A stretch of 64,000 nt of DNA from Anagrus nilaparvatae (GCA_022575985.1 JAKSXM010000040.1:11674001-11738000), one strand, 5' to 3'; positions 21,510 to 32,695 are shown, counted from the stretch's first letter. The notes: a model not told the origin generated them from the sequence alone. Translations and numbers: made by a program.

Positions 21510-24410
21510 TGTTTTCCAATTTTCCAAGATGGCGGACCAAAAAAACATGAAAAAACAACTTTCTACCTTACCTGGTGGTTTTAGAAGTTGAGAAAACCGT
21601 TTTTATGACTGAAAACTTTCATTTTTTCACTCCAACATGTTTTCCGATTTTCCAAGATGGCGGACCAAAAAAAACAGAAAAAAACAACTTTCTACGTTAC
21701 CAGGGGGTTTTTGAGGTTGAAAAATACGATTTTAAATTAAAATTTTCATTTTTTCAACCCAACATTTTTTCCGATTTTCCAAGATGGCGGACCAAAAAAA
21801 ACAAGAAAAAACAAGTTTCTACGTTACCTGGGGGGTTTCTGAGGTTGAGAAATACGATATTTTGAATGAAAACTTTCATTTTTTCACCCCAACATGTTTT
21901 CCGATTTTCCAAGATGGCGGTTCCGAAAAAAACAGAAACAAACAACTTCCTACGCTACCAGGGGGTTTTTGAGGTTGAAAAATAAGATCTTTTAAATGAA
22001 AATTTTCATTTTTTCACTCCAACATTTTTTCTGATTTTCCAAGATGGCGGACCAAAAAAAACAAGAGAAAACAATTTTCTACGTTACCTGGGGGGTTTTG
22101 AGGTTGAGAAATACGATTTTTTGAATGAAAACTATCATTTTTTCACCCCAACATGTTTTCTGATTTTCCAAGATGGCGGACCAAAAAAATATGAAAAAAA
22201 CCACTTTCTACGTTACCAGGGGGTTTTTGAGGTTAAAAAATACGATTTTTTAAATGAAAATTTTCATTTTTTCACACATACATGTTTTCCGATTTACCAA
22301 GATGGCGGACCAAAAAAAAAACAGGAAAAAAAAACTTTCTACGTTACCAGGGGTTTTTTGAGGTTAAAGAATACGATTTTTTAAATGAAAATTTTCATTT
22401 TTTCACCCCAACTTGTTTTCCAATTTTCTAAGATGGTGGACCAAAAAACATTAACAAAAATCGGAAAATATGTTGGGTGTAAAAATGATAATTTTCATTC
22501 ATAAAAGCGGTTTTTTCAACCTCTAAAACCCCCAGGTAACGCTGAATGTTCTTTTGTTAATGTTTTTTGGTCCGCCATCTTGGAAAATTGGAAAACATGT
22601 TAGGGTGAAAAAATGAAAGTTTTCATTAAAAAAATTGTATTTCTCAACCTCAAAAACCCCCCAGGGAAAGTAGAAACTTGTTTTTTCCTGTTTTTTTTAG
22701 TCCGCCATCTTGGAAAATCGGAAAACATGTTGGGGGGAAAAAATGAATATTTTCATTAAAAAAAGCGGTTTTTTCAACCTCTAAAACTCCCAGGTAACGC
22801 TGAATGTTCTTTTGTTAATGTTTTTTGATCCGCCATCTTGGAAAATCGGAAAATATGTTGGGTGAAAAATGAAATTTTTCATTCATAAAAGCGGTTTTTT
22901 CAACCTCTAAAACCCCCAGGTAACGCTGAATGTTCTTTTGTTAATGTTTTTTGATCCGCCATCTTGGAAAATCGGAAAATATGTTGGGTGAAAAATGAAA
23001 TTTTTCATTCATAAAAGCGGTTTTTTCAACCTCTAAAACCCCCCAGGTAACGCTGAATGTTCTTTTGTTAATGTTTTTTGGTCCGCCATCTTTGAAAATT
23101 GGAAAACATGTTAGGGTGAAAAAATGAAAGTATTCATTAAAAAAATTGTATTTCTCAACCTCAAAAACCCCCCAGGGAACGTAGAAACTTGTTTTTTCCT
23201 GTTTTTTTTAGTCCGCCATCTCGGAAAATCGGAAAACATGCTGGGGTGAAAAAATAAAAATTTTTACTCAAAAAATCGTATTTTTCAACCTTAAAAACCC
23301 CCAGGTAACGTAGAAACTTGTTTTTTCCTGTTTTTTTTAGTCCGCCATCTTGGAAAATTGGAAAACATGTTAGGGTGAAAAAATGAAAGTTTTCATTAAA
23401 AAAATTGTATTTCTCAACCTCAAAAACCCCCCAGGGAAAGTAGAAACTTGTTTTTTCCTGTTTTTTTTAGTCCGCCATCTTGGAAAATCGGAAAACATGT
23501 TGGGGGGAAAAAATGAATATTTTCATTAAAAAAAGCGGTTTTTTCAACCTCTAAAACTCCCAGGTAACGCTGAATGTTCTTTTGTTAATGTTTTTTGATC
23601 CGCCATCTTGGAAAATCGGAAAATATGTTGGGTGAAAAATGAAATTTTTCATTCATAAAAGCGGTTTTTTCAACCTCTAAAACCCCCAGGTAACGCTGAA
23701 TGTTCTTTTGTTAATGTTTTTTGATCCGCCATCTTGGAAAATCGGAAAATATGTTGGGTGAAAAATGAAATTTTTCATTCATAAAAGCGGTTTTTTCAAC
23801 CTCTAAAACCCCCCAGGTAACGCTGAATGTTCTTTTGTTAATGTTTTTTGGTCCGCCATCTTTGAAAATTGGAAAACATGTTAGGGTGAAAAAATGAAAG
23901 TATTCATTAAAAAAATTGTATTTCTCAACCTCAAAAACCCCCCAGGGAACGTAGAAACTTGTTTTTTCCTGTTTTTTTTAGTCCGCCATCTCGGAAAATC
24001 GGAAAACATGCTGGGGTGAAAAAATAAAAATTTTTACTCAAAAAATCGTATTTTTCAACCTTAAAAACCCCCAGGTAACGTAGAAACTTGTTTTTTCCTG
24101 TTTTTTTTAGTCCGCCATCTTGGAAAATCGGAAAACATGTTGGGGGGAAAAAATGAAAATTTTCATACAAAAAATCGTATTTCTCAATCTCAAAAACCCC
24201 CAGGTAACGTAGAAAGTTGTTATTTTCATATTTTTTTGGTCCGCTATCTTGGAAAATCGGAAAACATGTTGGTGTGAAAAAATGAAAATTTTCATTCAAA
24301 AAATCGTATTTCTCAACCTCAAAAACCCCCAGGTAACGTAGAAACTTGTTTTTTCCTGTTTTTTTTGGTCCGTTATCTTGGAAAATCGGAAAATACGTTG
24401 GGGTAAAAAA
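21510..24410. promoter_or_regulatory. Array of about 23 YY1/Pho-like sites in FB1
   Basis: Every unit carries TTTTCCAAGATGGCGGAC or its reverse complement, with a few decayed forms (AAGATGGTGG, GTCCGCTATC, GTCCGTTATC). The core CAAGATGGCGG matches the established YY1 consensus; the fly homologue Pho recognises the GCCAT core. The sites are seen directly. Binding by a host factor is inference. Confidence 0.5.
22571..24110. repeat. Higher-order repeat: two copies of a 770-bp block of six units
   Basis: The block 22571-23340 is repeated at 23341-24110 with an offset of exactly 770 bp. Unit-specific variants are shared at the same offsets, for example the CATCTTTGAAAATTGG, CATCTCGGAAAATCGG and TGTTGGGGGGAAAAAATG forms. 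This is the pattern made by unequal exchange or slippage over several units at once, as in alpha-satellite higher-order repeats. It makes the right array about twice as long as the left one. Confidence 0.9.
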
Positions 24411-24659
24411 ATGAAAATTATACCTCCACGATATCAGCTTTTCCTAGGAGGGTTTATTTTTATCCCGAAGATTCTCCAGGAGATAACAGAAATTATTTTG
24501 TCAATAATATATACCTTATGGTAAATCATATGATAAATCATAATGATTTACCATATGGTCCAACCATATGATAAAACATGATGAGAAATCATTATGTTTT
24601 TTTTTGTGCGAGGATAAACTTTATAACATTCTTTTAACCAATAAACGTATAAAATGAAA

Positions 24660-25020
24660 ATTTATACATTATTACCAAGGGGTTTTCAAGGTTGAGAAAA
24701 ACATTTTTATGGGTGAAAATAAGAAAATTTTCACCCAGCTTATTTTCCGATTTTCCAAAATATATCGGAATAAACATTTTACATTTCCTAAGGGGTTTTC
24801 AGGTTGAGAAAAACGTTTTTCTGAATAAAAATTTTCATTTTTTTAACCCAGTATATTTTCCGATTTTCCAAGATGGCGGATAAAAAAAAATCAAAATAAG
24901 CTTTGTACATTGTCGGAGGGGATTTTGAGGTCGAGAAAAACAATTTTATTAATGAAATTTTTCTTTCCTTGGCCCCAGCATTTTTTCCGATTTTCCAAAA
25001 TATGGCGGACCAAAATACCC
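24660..25020. repeat. Three diverged FB-type units outside FB1
   Basis: Units around 24755, 24868 and 25003 carry TTTTCCGATTTTCCAA followed by AGATGGCGG or an altered core (AAATATATCGG, AAATATGGCGG), with the same AGGGGATTTTGAGGT and GAAAACGTTTTT context as FB1. They face right and end near 25020. They look like a remnant of an older insertion next to FB1. Confidence 0.8.
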
Positions 25021-25244
25021 TGCCAACTAGCTAGCACTAAGGTTCCTCAAACAATGAGCTAAATACTTCAATATGCCACATATATCACTGATTACAACAA
25101 TGCAATCATACATTCATTTATATTAACTTTTAAAAGTTAAAAGAAAATTTATGTATTGAATTCAACTAAATCTATTTTTTTCAAAATAAAATCTTACGTT
25201 ATTCATTGGATAATAATTATTCAAGATAGCACTTTCATGGAATT

Positions 25245-26160
25245 GTAATGAACCAGATTAATGGTTTTACGTTAATTTATTCTTGTTTTAAGAAGGTTGT
25301 CCAGGCCTTCTTGGGAATTTAATTAGCTTGTTTAACAATCAGGTTTTAAGCTGATTAGTACTATTTAAATTGACTTTAGGAAGGTTGTCCAAGCCTTCCT
25401 GGGATTGTTAATTAGCTTGGTGTTCAGAAAAAGTTACTCAAATTAGTGAATGGAATTAACTTTTTCTTGTAAAAATAAAATATGTACTTAGTTTTTTTTA
25501 TTTGAATTGGATGTCCAAAATAAGGTTGAATGAATATTAACTGGGTTTCAATAAATAAAACTGAGTTTATTTTCAGTATTTTTGTTTTTAAGTTTGTTTT
25601 ATTTAAAAAGAGAAACTTTTAAATTTTTAAAAATTAAATTAAGTTGAGGAAGTTAAAAATTACAAACACTTTTAAATAATAATGTTAATTTAAAATAAAA
25701 TTAAGTTCAAAGTAATTTTTTTCTTTCTTTTTTTATTCATTTTTAACGCAAGCCAAGTTCTGAACCGGTTCAGAAGAACTTCGAAAAGGCCTTTTTCAGG
25801 CAAAAAACTCCAGTATTTAAGCACCGAAATCTTTGATAAGACCGACTTCCCCTCTTGATAAAAATCAAGAGTGGATTGAGGGTCTTATCTAAGATACTAC
25901 TCCTAGAGTTTGTCTAAGAGGGGAATTCTTTTGTCGACTCATTATCACGCATAGATCGGATGTTATTTTTCTTATCTAAATTTTTAATGAGTCGACAAAA
26001 CGTGATATTTCAAAACAATGGGTTTTACATAAGATATTTATAGGAATACTTTTGTCTTTGTCTGACTTTACAAAAATTAAATTTTGTTAAGTCATAAAGT
26101 AAACCCATTGTTTTACTTGAACTTAATTTTCTTTGTTTTTCATAAATAAATTTAACCAGA
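25245..26160 (-). repeat. LTR copy A, 3' part (minus orientation), interrupted by FB2
   Basis: This matches, in reverse, the end half of the solo LTR at 29902-31418: the AAGGTTGTCCAGGCCTTC block near 25292 (duplicated here near 25381), the block with CGGTTCAGAAG near 25770, the GATTGAGGGTCTTATC block, and the pair of AACCCATTGTTTT motifs. The sequence breaks off where FB2 begins and continues at 31554-32014. Together they give about one LTR length. Confidence 0.75.
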
Positions 26161-26897
26161 TGGTTAACCAGATGGTTAACCACCAGGTATTTAAAAAAAA
26201 AATAATAAGATCCCAGGATGAAAATGAACCTTGCAGGTAGAAGCGGATACCCTGGCGGTATAATTTTCAATTTTTCGACCCAAAATATTTTCCGATTTTC
26301 CAAGATGGCGGACCATAAAATTTTAAAAACATCAACTTTTAACTTAACAAGGGGGTTTTTGAGGGTGAGAAAAGTGAATTTAGGGTGGAAAATATTCAAT
26401 TTTTCGACCCAACATATTTTCCGATTTTCCAAGATGGCGGACAATAAAATTTAAAAGTATCAACTTTTAACTTTACAAGGGGGTTTTTGAGGGTGAGAAA
26501 AGTGAATTTAGGGTGGAAAATATTCAATTTTTCGACCCAACATATTTTCCGATTTTCCAAGATGGCGGACAATAAAATTTAAAAATATCAATTTTTAACT
26601 TCACAAGGGGGTTTTTGAGGGTGAGAAAAGTGAATTTAGTGTGGAAAATATTCAATTTTTCGACCCAACATATTTTCCGATTTTCCAAGATGGCGGACAA
26701 TAAAATTTAAAAGTATCAACTTTTAACTTTACAAGGGTGTTTTTGAGGGTGAGAAAAGTGAACTGAGGGTGGAAAATATTCAATTTTTCGACCCAACATA
26801 TTTTCCGATTTTCCAAGATGGCGGACCATAAAATTTAAAAATATCAATTTTTAATATTAAATTATTAGTTATTTCTATTAATCGCCCATATTTTCTA

Positions 26898-27718
26898 ATA
26901 TATATATATTATTATTTTGATTTCATTGACCTGTACTGGGCATAATTGTTAAATGAATTATATTAAATTAAATTGTCCTATCTTGATATGTGTATGTTTT
27001 CAAATAACATCCCTTTTTTTATTAAGACATATCAAGCGGCAATATTATATAATTTTTAAATTCATTTAAAAATTATTTTTCAAAAATACGCGGTTGTTAA
27101 TGTAGGTACAGAAGGTACCTGCAGCGTTTCGATCAGCACCAACACATAGATCTCCTCAGTGTGGCTGAGTGTGTTGGTGTGTGCCACAGACGCTGGTGTA
27201 TTACGTCTTTAATTTTTCTTATATAGTGAACGAATGCCTATTTTATCACTTGCGAGATACTATATAGCCATTCGTTCCCTATATATGAAATGAATGGAAT
27301 GACCGGTTGCGGGTCTACGGTCTATACCGTAGTATCACCCATCAGTATGGCTATAGTATCTCGCAAGTGATAAAATAGGCATTCGTTCACTATATAAGAA
27401 AAATTAAAGACGTAATACACCAGCGTCTGTGGCACACACCAACACACTCAGCCACACTGAGGAGATCTATGTGTTGGTGCTGATCGAAACGCTGCAGGTA
27501 CCTTCTGTACCTACATTAACAACCGCGTATTTTTGAAAAATAATTTTTAAATGAATTTAAAAATTATATAATATTGCCGCTTGATATGTCTTAATAAAAA
27601 AAGGGATGTTATTTGAAAACTTACACATATCAAGATAGGACAATTTAATTTAATATAATTCATTTAACAATTATGCCCAGTACAGGTCAATGAAATCAAA
27701 ATAATAATATATATATAT
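26898..27718. mobile_element. Palindromic MITE of 820 bp inside FB2
   Basis: Nearly perfect arms of about 370 bp around an axis at 27308, with a loop of about 75 bp (roughly 27270-27345). Matches include CCTGTACTGGGCATAATTG (26930) with its mate ending 27689, GTACAGAAGGTACCTGCAG, and GCGAGATACTATA near the loop. A TATCAATTTTTAA stretch flanks the inserted block on both sides, which could be a target duplication, but extra sequence (about 26855-26897) lies between the left copy and the arm. No coding sequence. Confidence 0.85.
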
Positions 27719-27889
27719 CAATTTTTAACTTCACAAGGGGGTTTTTGAGGATGAGAAAAGTGAATTTAGGGTGGAAAATGTTCAATTTTTTGACCCAGCA
27801 TATTTTCCGATTTTCCAAGATGGCGGACTCGCAGTTCACCGCACTTCTAAGGCTTCTCTGCACTTCCACCAAAATCTTTAAAAATAAAA

Positions 27890-28490
27890 AAAAAAGGTTT
27901 TAAACATATATCTTGGGGTTTTGGGGTGTGCTGAGTCCGAATCTGGCAACCAAAATCCAAAATTCGAAATGGCGGCCTCACAATTGGCCAAATTAAAAAA
28001 AAATACCAAATTTTAAAATACAAAAAAAAAATTTAAAAGGTATATCTGGGGGTTTTTGGGTGCGCTGAGTCGGAATCTAACAACCAAGTTTCAAAATTGG
28101 AAATGGTGGCCTCACAATTGGCCAATTTTCTAAAAAAAGCATCGAATTTTAAAATAAAAAAAAAGATTTTAAATGTATATCTGGGGGTTTTTAGGTGCGC
28201 TGAGTCGGAATCTAACAACCAAATTTCAAAATTGGAAATGGTGGCCTCACAATTGGCCAATTTTCTAAAAAAAGCATCGAATTTTAAAATAAAAAAAAAG
28301 ATTTTAAATGTATATCTGGGGGTTTTTAGGTGCGCTGAGTCCGAATCTAACTACCGAATTTTAAAATTGGAAATGGTGGCCTCACAATTGGCCAATTTTC
28401 AAAAAAAAGCATCGAATTTTAAAATAAAAAAAAAGATTTTAAATGTATATCTGGGGGTTTTTGGGGGCGCTGATTCCGAATCTGCATAGA
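27890..28490. repeat. Tandem repeat of about 135 bp, four units, in the FB2 core
   Basis: AAATGG(C/T)GGCCTCACAATTGG occurs at 27968, 28101, 28236 and 28371. Each unit also has GGTGCGCTGAGTCGGAATCT. The first unit has ATGGCGGCC and the later ones ATGGTGGCC. Because the unit is a multiple of three, it produces long repetitive open frames on both strands (28033-28489), which are not genes. Confidence 0.9.
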
Positions 28491-28647
28491 AGTCTTAGAA
28501 GTACGATAAAGTTCTGAGTTGTCAACCTCTTGAAGAAAACATATTGCATGCATTTAGGATACGTTTATACAAACTAGTTATAAGTTTATTTTTTATCTTA
28601 GAAGAATAAATAAAAAAAATCAATTTTTTGTTTTTTAACATTTTTAG

Positions 28648-28832
28648 AAGCATACAATGATTTTACAAAAAAACATGGACATAATGGAAAAGCTATAGAG
28701 AAAGCTAATGCAGAGCGCCAAAGGGCTGACTCAGTATTTCCAAAGTCTATTAAAGAAAGGAACGTATTGGTTACGGATATTACAAGACGAGCAAGAAAAA
28801 AATTAGTAAAATCAATAAAACCAAATCAATAG
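28648..28832 (+). CDS. Unrecognised terminal exon in the core of FB2
   Basis: After a polypyrimidine-rich tract and TTTTTAG acceptor, a 60-codon frame reads AYNDFTKKHGHNGKAIEKAN, then AERQRADSVFPKSIKERN and VLVTDITRRARKKLVKSIKP to a TAG. It is basic, charged and well mixed in composition, unlike the chance frames nearby. No upstream exon was found within FB2, so it is either a captured host exon or the last exon of a lost element-encoded protein. I cannot name the family. Following the stop, 28833-29320 is AT-rich with no feature. Confidence 0.4.
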
Positions 28833-29901
28833 TTTAAGTCATTGTCTTGTCTAGTCTTATTACAAGTTGTGTTCTTTATTAAAAGACTTAATGTCTTATT
28901 ATAATAGATTATATTAAATTTAATTTACCAGTAAATTTATAACATGAAAAATGTGATAATTAGTTCATTAACTATTTAAAGAATTTACTTTTATAAGTAT
29001 CATAATTTCATATATTAACATTTATAAACTTAAAATTTTAACTTAAGAGTGTATAAACTGCTTAACAGTCAAAATGTTTAAAAAAAATTTACTTTAAAAG
29101 TAATTTACTTTCTTGAAAGAAGTAAAAACTTTGATAAATATTTAATAATTATAATAACTATTTTTGTACCTTCAAATTAAAAATAAAACTTTGAAATAAC
29201 ATTATAAAGATTATAGTGAGAAATTAAATAAATTTTTCAAGTCTCAAAACATTGAAAATTCATTATTCTTGACCTAAAAGACATCCTTGTAAAGTAAAAG
29301 GGTAATTTTTTCCAGATTTGTTGTCCGCCATCTTGGAAAATCGGAAAATATGCTGGGTCGAAAAATTGAATATTTTCCACCCTAAATTCACTTTTCTCAC
29401 CCTCAAAAACTCCCTTGTAAAGTTAAAAGTTGATACTTTTAAGTGTTATTGTCCGCCATCTTGGAAAATCGGAAAATATGTTGGGTCAAAAAATTGAATA
29501 ATTTCCACCCTAAATTCACTTTTCTCACCCTCAAAAACCCCCTTATAAAGTTAAAAGTTGATACTTTTAAGTTTTATTTTCCGCCATCTTGGAAAATCGG
29601 AAAATATGCTAGGTCGAAAAATTGAATATTTTCCACCCTAAATTCACTTTTCTCACCCTCAAAAACCCCCTTGTGAAGTTAAAAATTGATACTTTTAAAT
29701 TTTATTGTCCGCCATCTTGGAAAATCGGAAAATATGCTGGGTCGAAAAATTGAATATTTTCCACCCTAAATTCATTTTTCTCACCCTCCAAAACCCCCTT
29801 GTTAAGTTAAAAGTTGATACTTTTAAATTTTATTGTCCGCCATCTTGGAAAATCAGAAAATATGTTGGGTCGAAAAATTGAAAATTATACCCCCAGGGTA
29901 T

Positions 29902-31418
29902 TGTAACGTCCTCGGCCGTTCGGAAATTTCTTCCGTGTAGGTTGAAATGACAGTCCCTGAATTTTTTCCGCGTATTTAAATTTAAATAAATTATTTTTTT
30001 GAAATGGTCAGAAAATCTCAGGGACATTACGTGAAAATGATTTTCAGCTATCCAAGGTGAAAACTAAACTTTCAATTTCGAGGAAAACGATTTTAGATTT
30101 TAGTTTCACCGGATAATTGGAAAACCGTGTTAGTCAGAGCTAAGATTTTATTTTAGAGTTTCTCATTTCTAGATTCTAATCCAGAAGCTTAATTTTTATT
30201 TAAGGAAAAACGAAAGGGATAAAATATTAGCTCTGCCCGATGTAAAATAAATATAATTTAAAGTTAAATCTTTACCTATAGGTCAAGCTTGAACACTATT
30301 TTCAAGCATAAAAATGTTAAAAATATAGTTCATATTACCTAGAAAACATAAGGAAAATAGAACTAAGGCAAAAGAAAAATAAAATTTTATCTGGTGCAAT
30401 AAATATTTTTCATAAAGGAATTTTCTTTTCATGAAAAATCTATGTTTTGCATAGTTAATTTTAAGTTTTCATTTCCATAAATAAATAACTTTTAAGATAA
30501 TCTCATAACTAGTTTAAATTAAAAGAAAAAGGGATTTCAAAGTAATTTATTCTTGGAAAATTAAGAAAATTAAGTTCAAATTAAAGTAAAAGCAATGGGT
30601 TTAATAACGAAGGTTACTCAGTGTAGAACTAATTATTCATGTAAAACCCATTGTTTTGAAAATACATAATAATCGGTTAATTAAAATATAGATGAGAAAA
30701 ACAACACCTGATCGATGACGTGTTATGAGGTGACAAACTAGTCCCCTCTTAGACGCATCTCTAAGACTAGGCGGTAACTTTGATGGGGCCCTCAACCCAC
30801 TCCTGGACTTGAATTTCAGAGTCTTATCAATACTCACCAATAACCAAACGGCAACTCGAGCTCTTGGTTTTGGAGAGGGCAAAGAGTGGGAAGACGGTCT
30901 TATCAATTTTTCGTTTGCTTAAATACTCATGTTTTTACCAGAGAAAGCCTTCTTGAAGTAACATCAAAGACCGGTTGGTAACGTTACGCGCGTTAATCAT
31001 GAGGAGGAAAAGAAAAAAAAAAGAAAAATTTGAACTTAATTTTTCATAAAACTTGACAGTTAAACTTATTTAAAAAAAATATATTGTTATTAAAGTGTTC
31101 ATAAAAAGTTAAGATTTTCCTCAACTTAACTTAAAAATTTATAATTTTTGAAATATAAAATAAATTAAAAGTTAAAACATAAATTCAGTGAATCAGATTA
31201 TTTATTGTTAACAATCCTACATCACTTATTTTATTTAAACGAGAACAAGAAAATTACAAGGAAAAGTAAGTATAGTAATTGTTGTTCGATAAGTTAAATC
31301 AATTTTATTATATTGAGTAACTTTTCTGAATTATTAAGCTAATTAACAATCCCTGGAAGGCCTGGACAACCTTCCTAAAAACAACATTAATTTTGTAACG
31401 GCAATTTTGATTGTTACA
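29902..31418 (+). repeat. Solo LTR of 1517 bp with 4-bp target duplication
   Basis: It begins TGTAACGTCC and ends GATTGTTACA, and is flanked on both sides by GTAT (29898-29901 and 31419-31422). The left arm of FB2 shows the unbroken target (GGATACCCTGG on the + strand), so the insertion point is certain. Four-bp duplications and TGTAAC..GTTACA ends fit a Ty3/gypsy LTR. Two more copies lie nearby in minus orientation (25245-26160 with 31554-32014, and 32030-32695). An 89-codon frame at 30637-30906 is chance within the LTR. Confidence 0.85.
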
Positions 31419-31553
31419 GTATCCGCTTCTACCTGCAAGGTTCATTTTCATCCTGGGATCTTATTATTTTTTTTTTAAATACCTGGTGGTTAACCATCTG
31501 GTTAACCATTTGAAAAACCAGATGGTTAACCATCCTGGTTAACCAGGATGGGT

Positions 31554-32014
31554 TTTTTTGCGCGAGTTAAGCTATTTATGGGTTTTTAAGAGCAATTTAT
31601 TTACGAGAATTAAACCTAAAATTTATTGTGCTAAACGTAAATTTTTATAAAGGTTGCTTAAAATTATGCTTAATTTAAGTAGTTCCAGGCTAATAATTTC
31701 ATCCCTTGAGTTTTCCTTAAATCTAAATTTAGTTTCTAAAGTAGAATAAAAAAATAAAAACTCGAAAGTGAAATAATAGCCTTGAATAAGGTTTTTTTAG
31801 TTATCCGGTGAAACTAAAGGCAAATCGTTTTTCTCGCAATTGAAAATTTAGTTTTCACATTGGATAACTGAAAATCATTTTCCGTGGTGTCCCTGAGATT
31901 TTTCTAATAATTTTCGGATTCAAATTTGAATTTATCTACACGGGATAAAAATTTCAGGGGCCGCGGTCATTTCAACTTACACGGAAAAATTTCTCAGCGG
32001 TTGAGGACGTTACG
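31554..32014 (-). repeat. LTR copy A, 5' part (minus orientation)
   Basis: Reverse match to the start of the solo LTR: ACGGAAAAATTTCTCAGCGG then TTGAGGACGTTACG, where the solo LTR starts TGTAACGTCC. GTTATCCGGTGAAACTA near 31800 pairs with the solo LTR block near 30105. Several substitutions show it is the older copy. It is the other half of 25245-26160, separated by FB2. Confidence 0.75.
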
Positions 32015-32029
32015 TTTGTCATTCAGAAA

Positions 32030-32695
32030 AAAAAGTACTCAAAATTGTTTATTGAATTACTTTTTGAATAAAAGAAAAATATTACTTACCCTTTTTTATT
32101 TGAATTGGATGTCCAAAATAAGTTGAATAAATAAAATTTATAAACTGGATTTAAAAAAGAAATTATTATTCTTTAAATATTTTTTTAAAATTGAATTTAT
32201 TTAACTAAAAAAAAAAAGAGAACTTTTAAGATTTACAACATTTTTGTTAAGATGAGGAAGTTAAAACTAATGTACACTTTTCTAAAATAATTAATTAAAA
32301 TAAAATTAAGTTCAAAGTTTTCCTTTCTTTCTTTTTTTTTTCATGATTAACGCGAGTAACGTTCTGAGCCGGTTCAGAAGTACTTCAAGAAGACCTTTCT
32401 CTAGTAAAAACATGATTATTTAAGCAAACGAAAAATTGATAAGACCGTCTTCCCACTCTTTGCCCTCTCCAAAACCAAGAGCTCGAGTTGCCGTTTGGTT
32501 ATTGGTGAGTATTGATAAGACTCTGAAATTCAAGTCCAGGAGTGGGTTGAGGGCCTTATCAAAGTTACCGCCTAGTCTTAAAGATGCGTCTAGAGGGGAC
32601 TAGTTTGTCACTATTAGTTTTCTTTTGCCTTAGTTCTATTTTTTTTACGTTTTCTAGGCAATATGAACTATATTTTAACATCTTTATATAAAGAT
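32030..32695 (-). repeat. LTR copy C, 5'-truncated (minus orientation)
   Basis: Shares with the solo LTR the CAAAACCAAGAGCTCGAGTT block, the GTCCAGGAGTGGGTTGAGGG block and, at its upper end, CTAGGCAATATGAACTATAT. The first roughly 400 bp of the LTR are missing. It abuts copy A almost directly. Minus-strand frame 32565-32798 spans its edge and is not a gene. Confidence 0.75.

Larger units (their letters stand above)
21293..24612. mobile_element. Foldback element FB1 (arms made of 129-bp tandem units)
   Basis: The termini are CTCGCACAAAAAAAAACATA at the left and the reverse complement ending TTGTGCGAG at the right, exactly symmetric about 22952. Next to each end lies a nested palindromic block (CATATGGTTGGACCATATGG at 21335, mate at 24551), then an inverted segment with CCTAGGA and GATATCCTGGAGG. 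The interior is a tandem array of about 129-bp units, facing right from about 21510 to 22440 and facing left from about 22480 to 24410. No transposase is present. Flanks read TCCTGA and GATAAAC, so no convincing target duplication is visible. Related pieces occur at 24660-25020 and 38465-38690. It resembles the TIR-dominated foldback elements known from Drosophila and other insects, but I cannot assign a superfamily. Confidence 0.9.
26161..31553. mobile_element. Foldback element FB2 (129-bp unit arms; holds a MITE and a solo LTR)
   Basis: The outer ends are built of CAGATGGTTAACC motifs, then an inverted segment (CCAGGATGAAAATGAACC at 26215, mate near 31438-31456) and unit arrays: six units facing right (26260-26850 and 27720-27835) and five facing left (29320-29890). 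The right end finishes TTTTTTTGCGCGAG followed by TTAA, close to the CTCGCACAAAAAAA terminus of FB1; the left end lacks it but is also next to a TTAA. The unique core (27835-29320) holds a 135-bp tandem repeat and one exon-like open frame. The left array is split by a palindromic MITE (26898-27718) and the right end by a solo LTR (29902-31418). Confidence 0.85.

Noticed and set aside
21575..24299. Repetitive open frames in FB1 (up to 122 codons) with a recurring HFFTPTCFPIFQDGGPKK-like motif
   Set aside because: The unit length of 129 is a multiple of three, so a stop-free frame repeats automatically. Both strands are open in parts and unit indels break the frame. No sign of selection on protein.
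21288..24617. Target duplication of FB1
   Set aside because: Flanks TCCTGA and GATAAAC share only GA in the right register, which is not informative.
26025..26444. 139-codon minus-strand frame
   Set aside because: It crosses from LTR copy A into the FB2 units, so it cannot be an ancestral coding sequence.
28033..28489. Open frames of 75 and 130 codons on opposite strands
   Set aside because: Produced by the 135-bp tandem repeat, also divisible by three.
30637..30906. 89-codon minus-strand frame with mixed composition
   Set aside because: It lies within the solo LTR. The copies in LTR A and C do not keep the frame.
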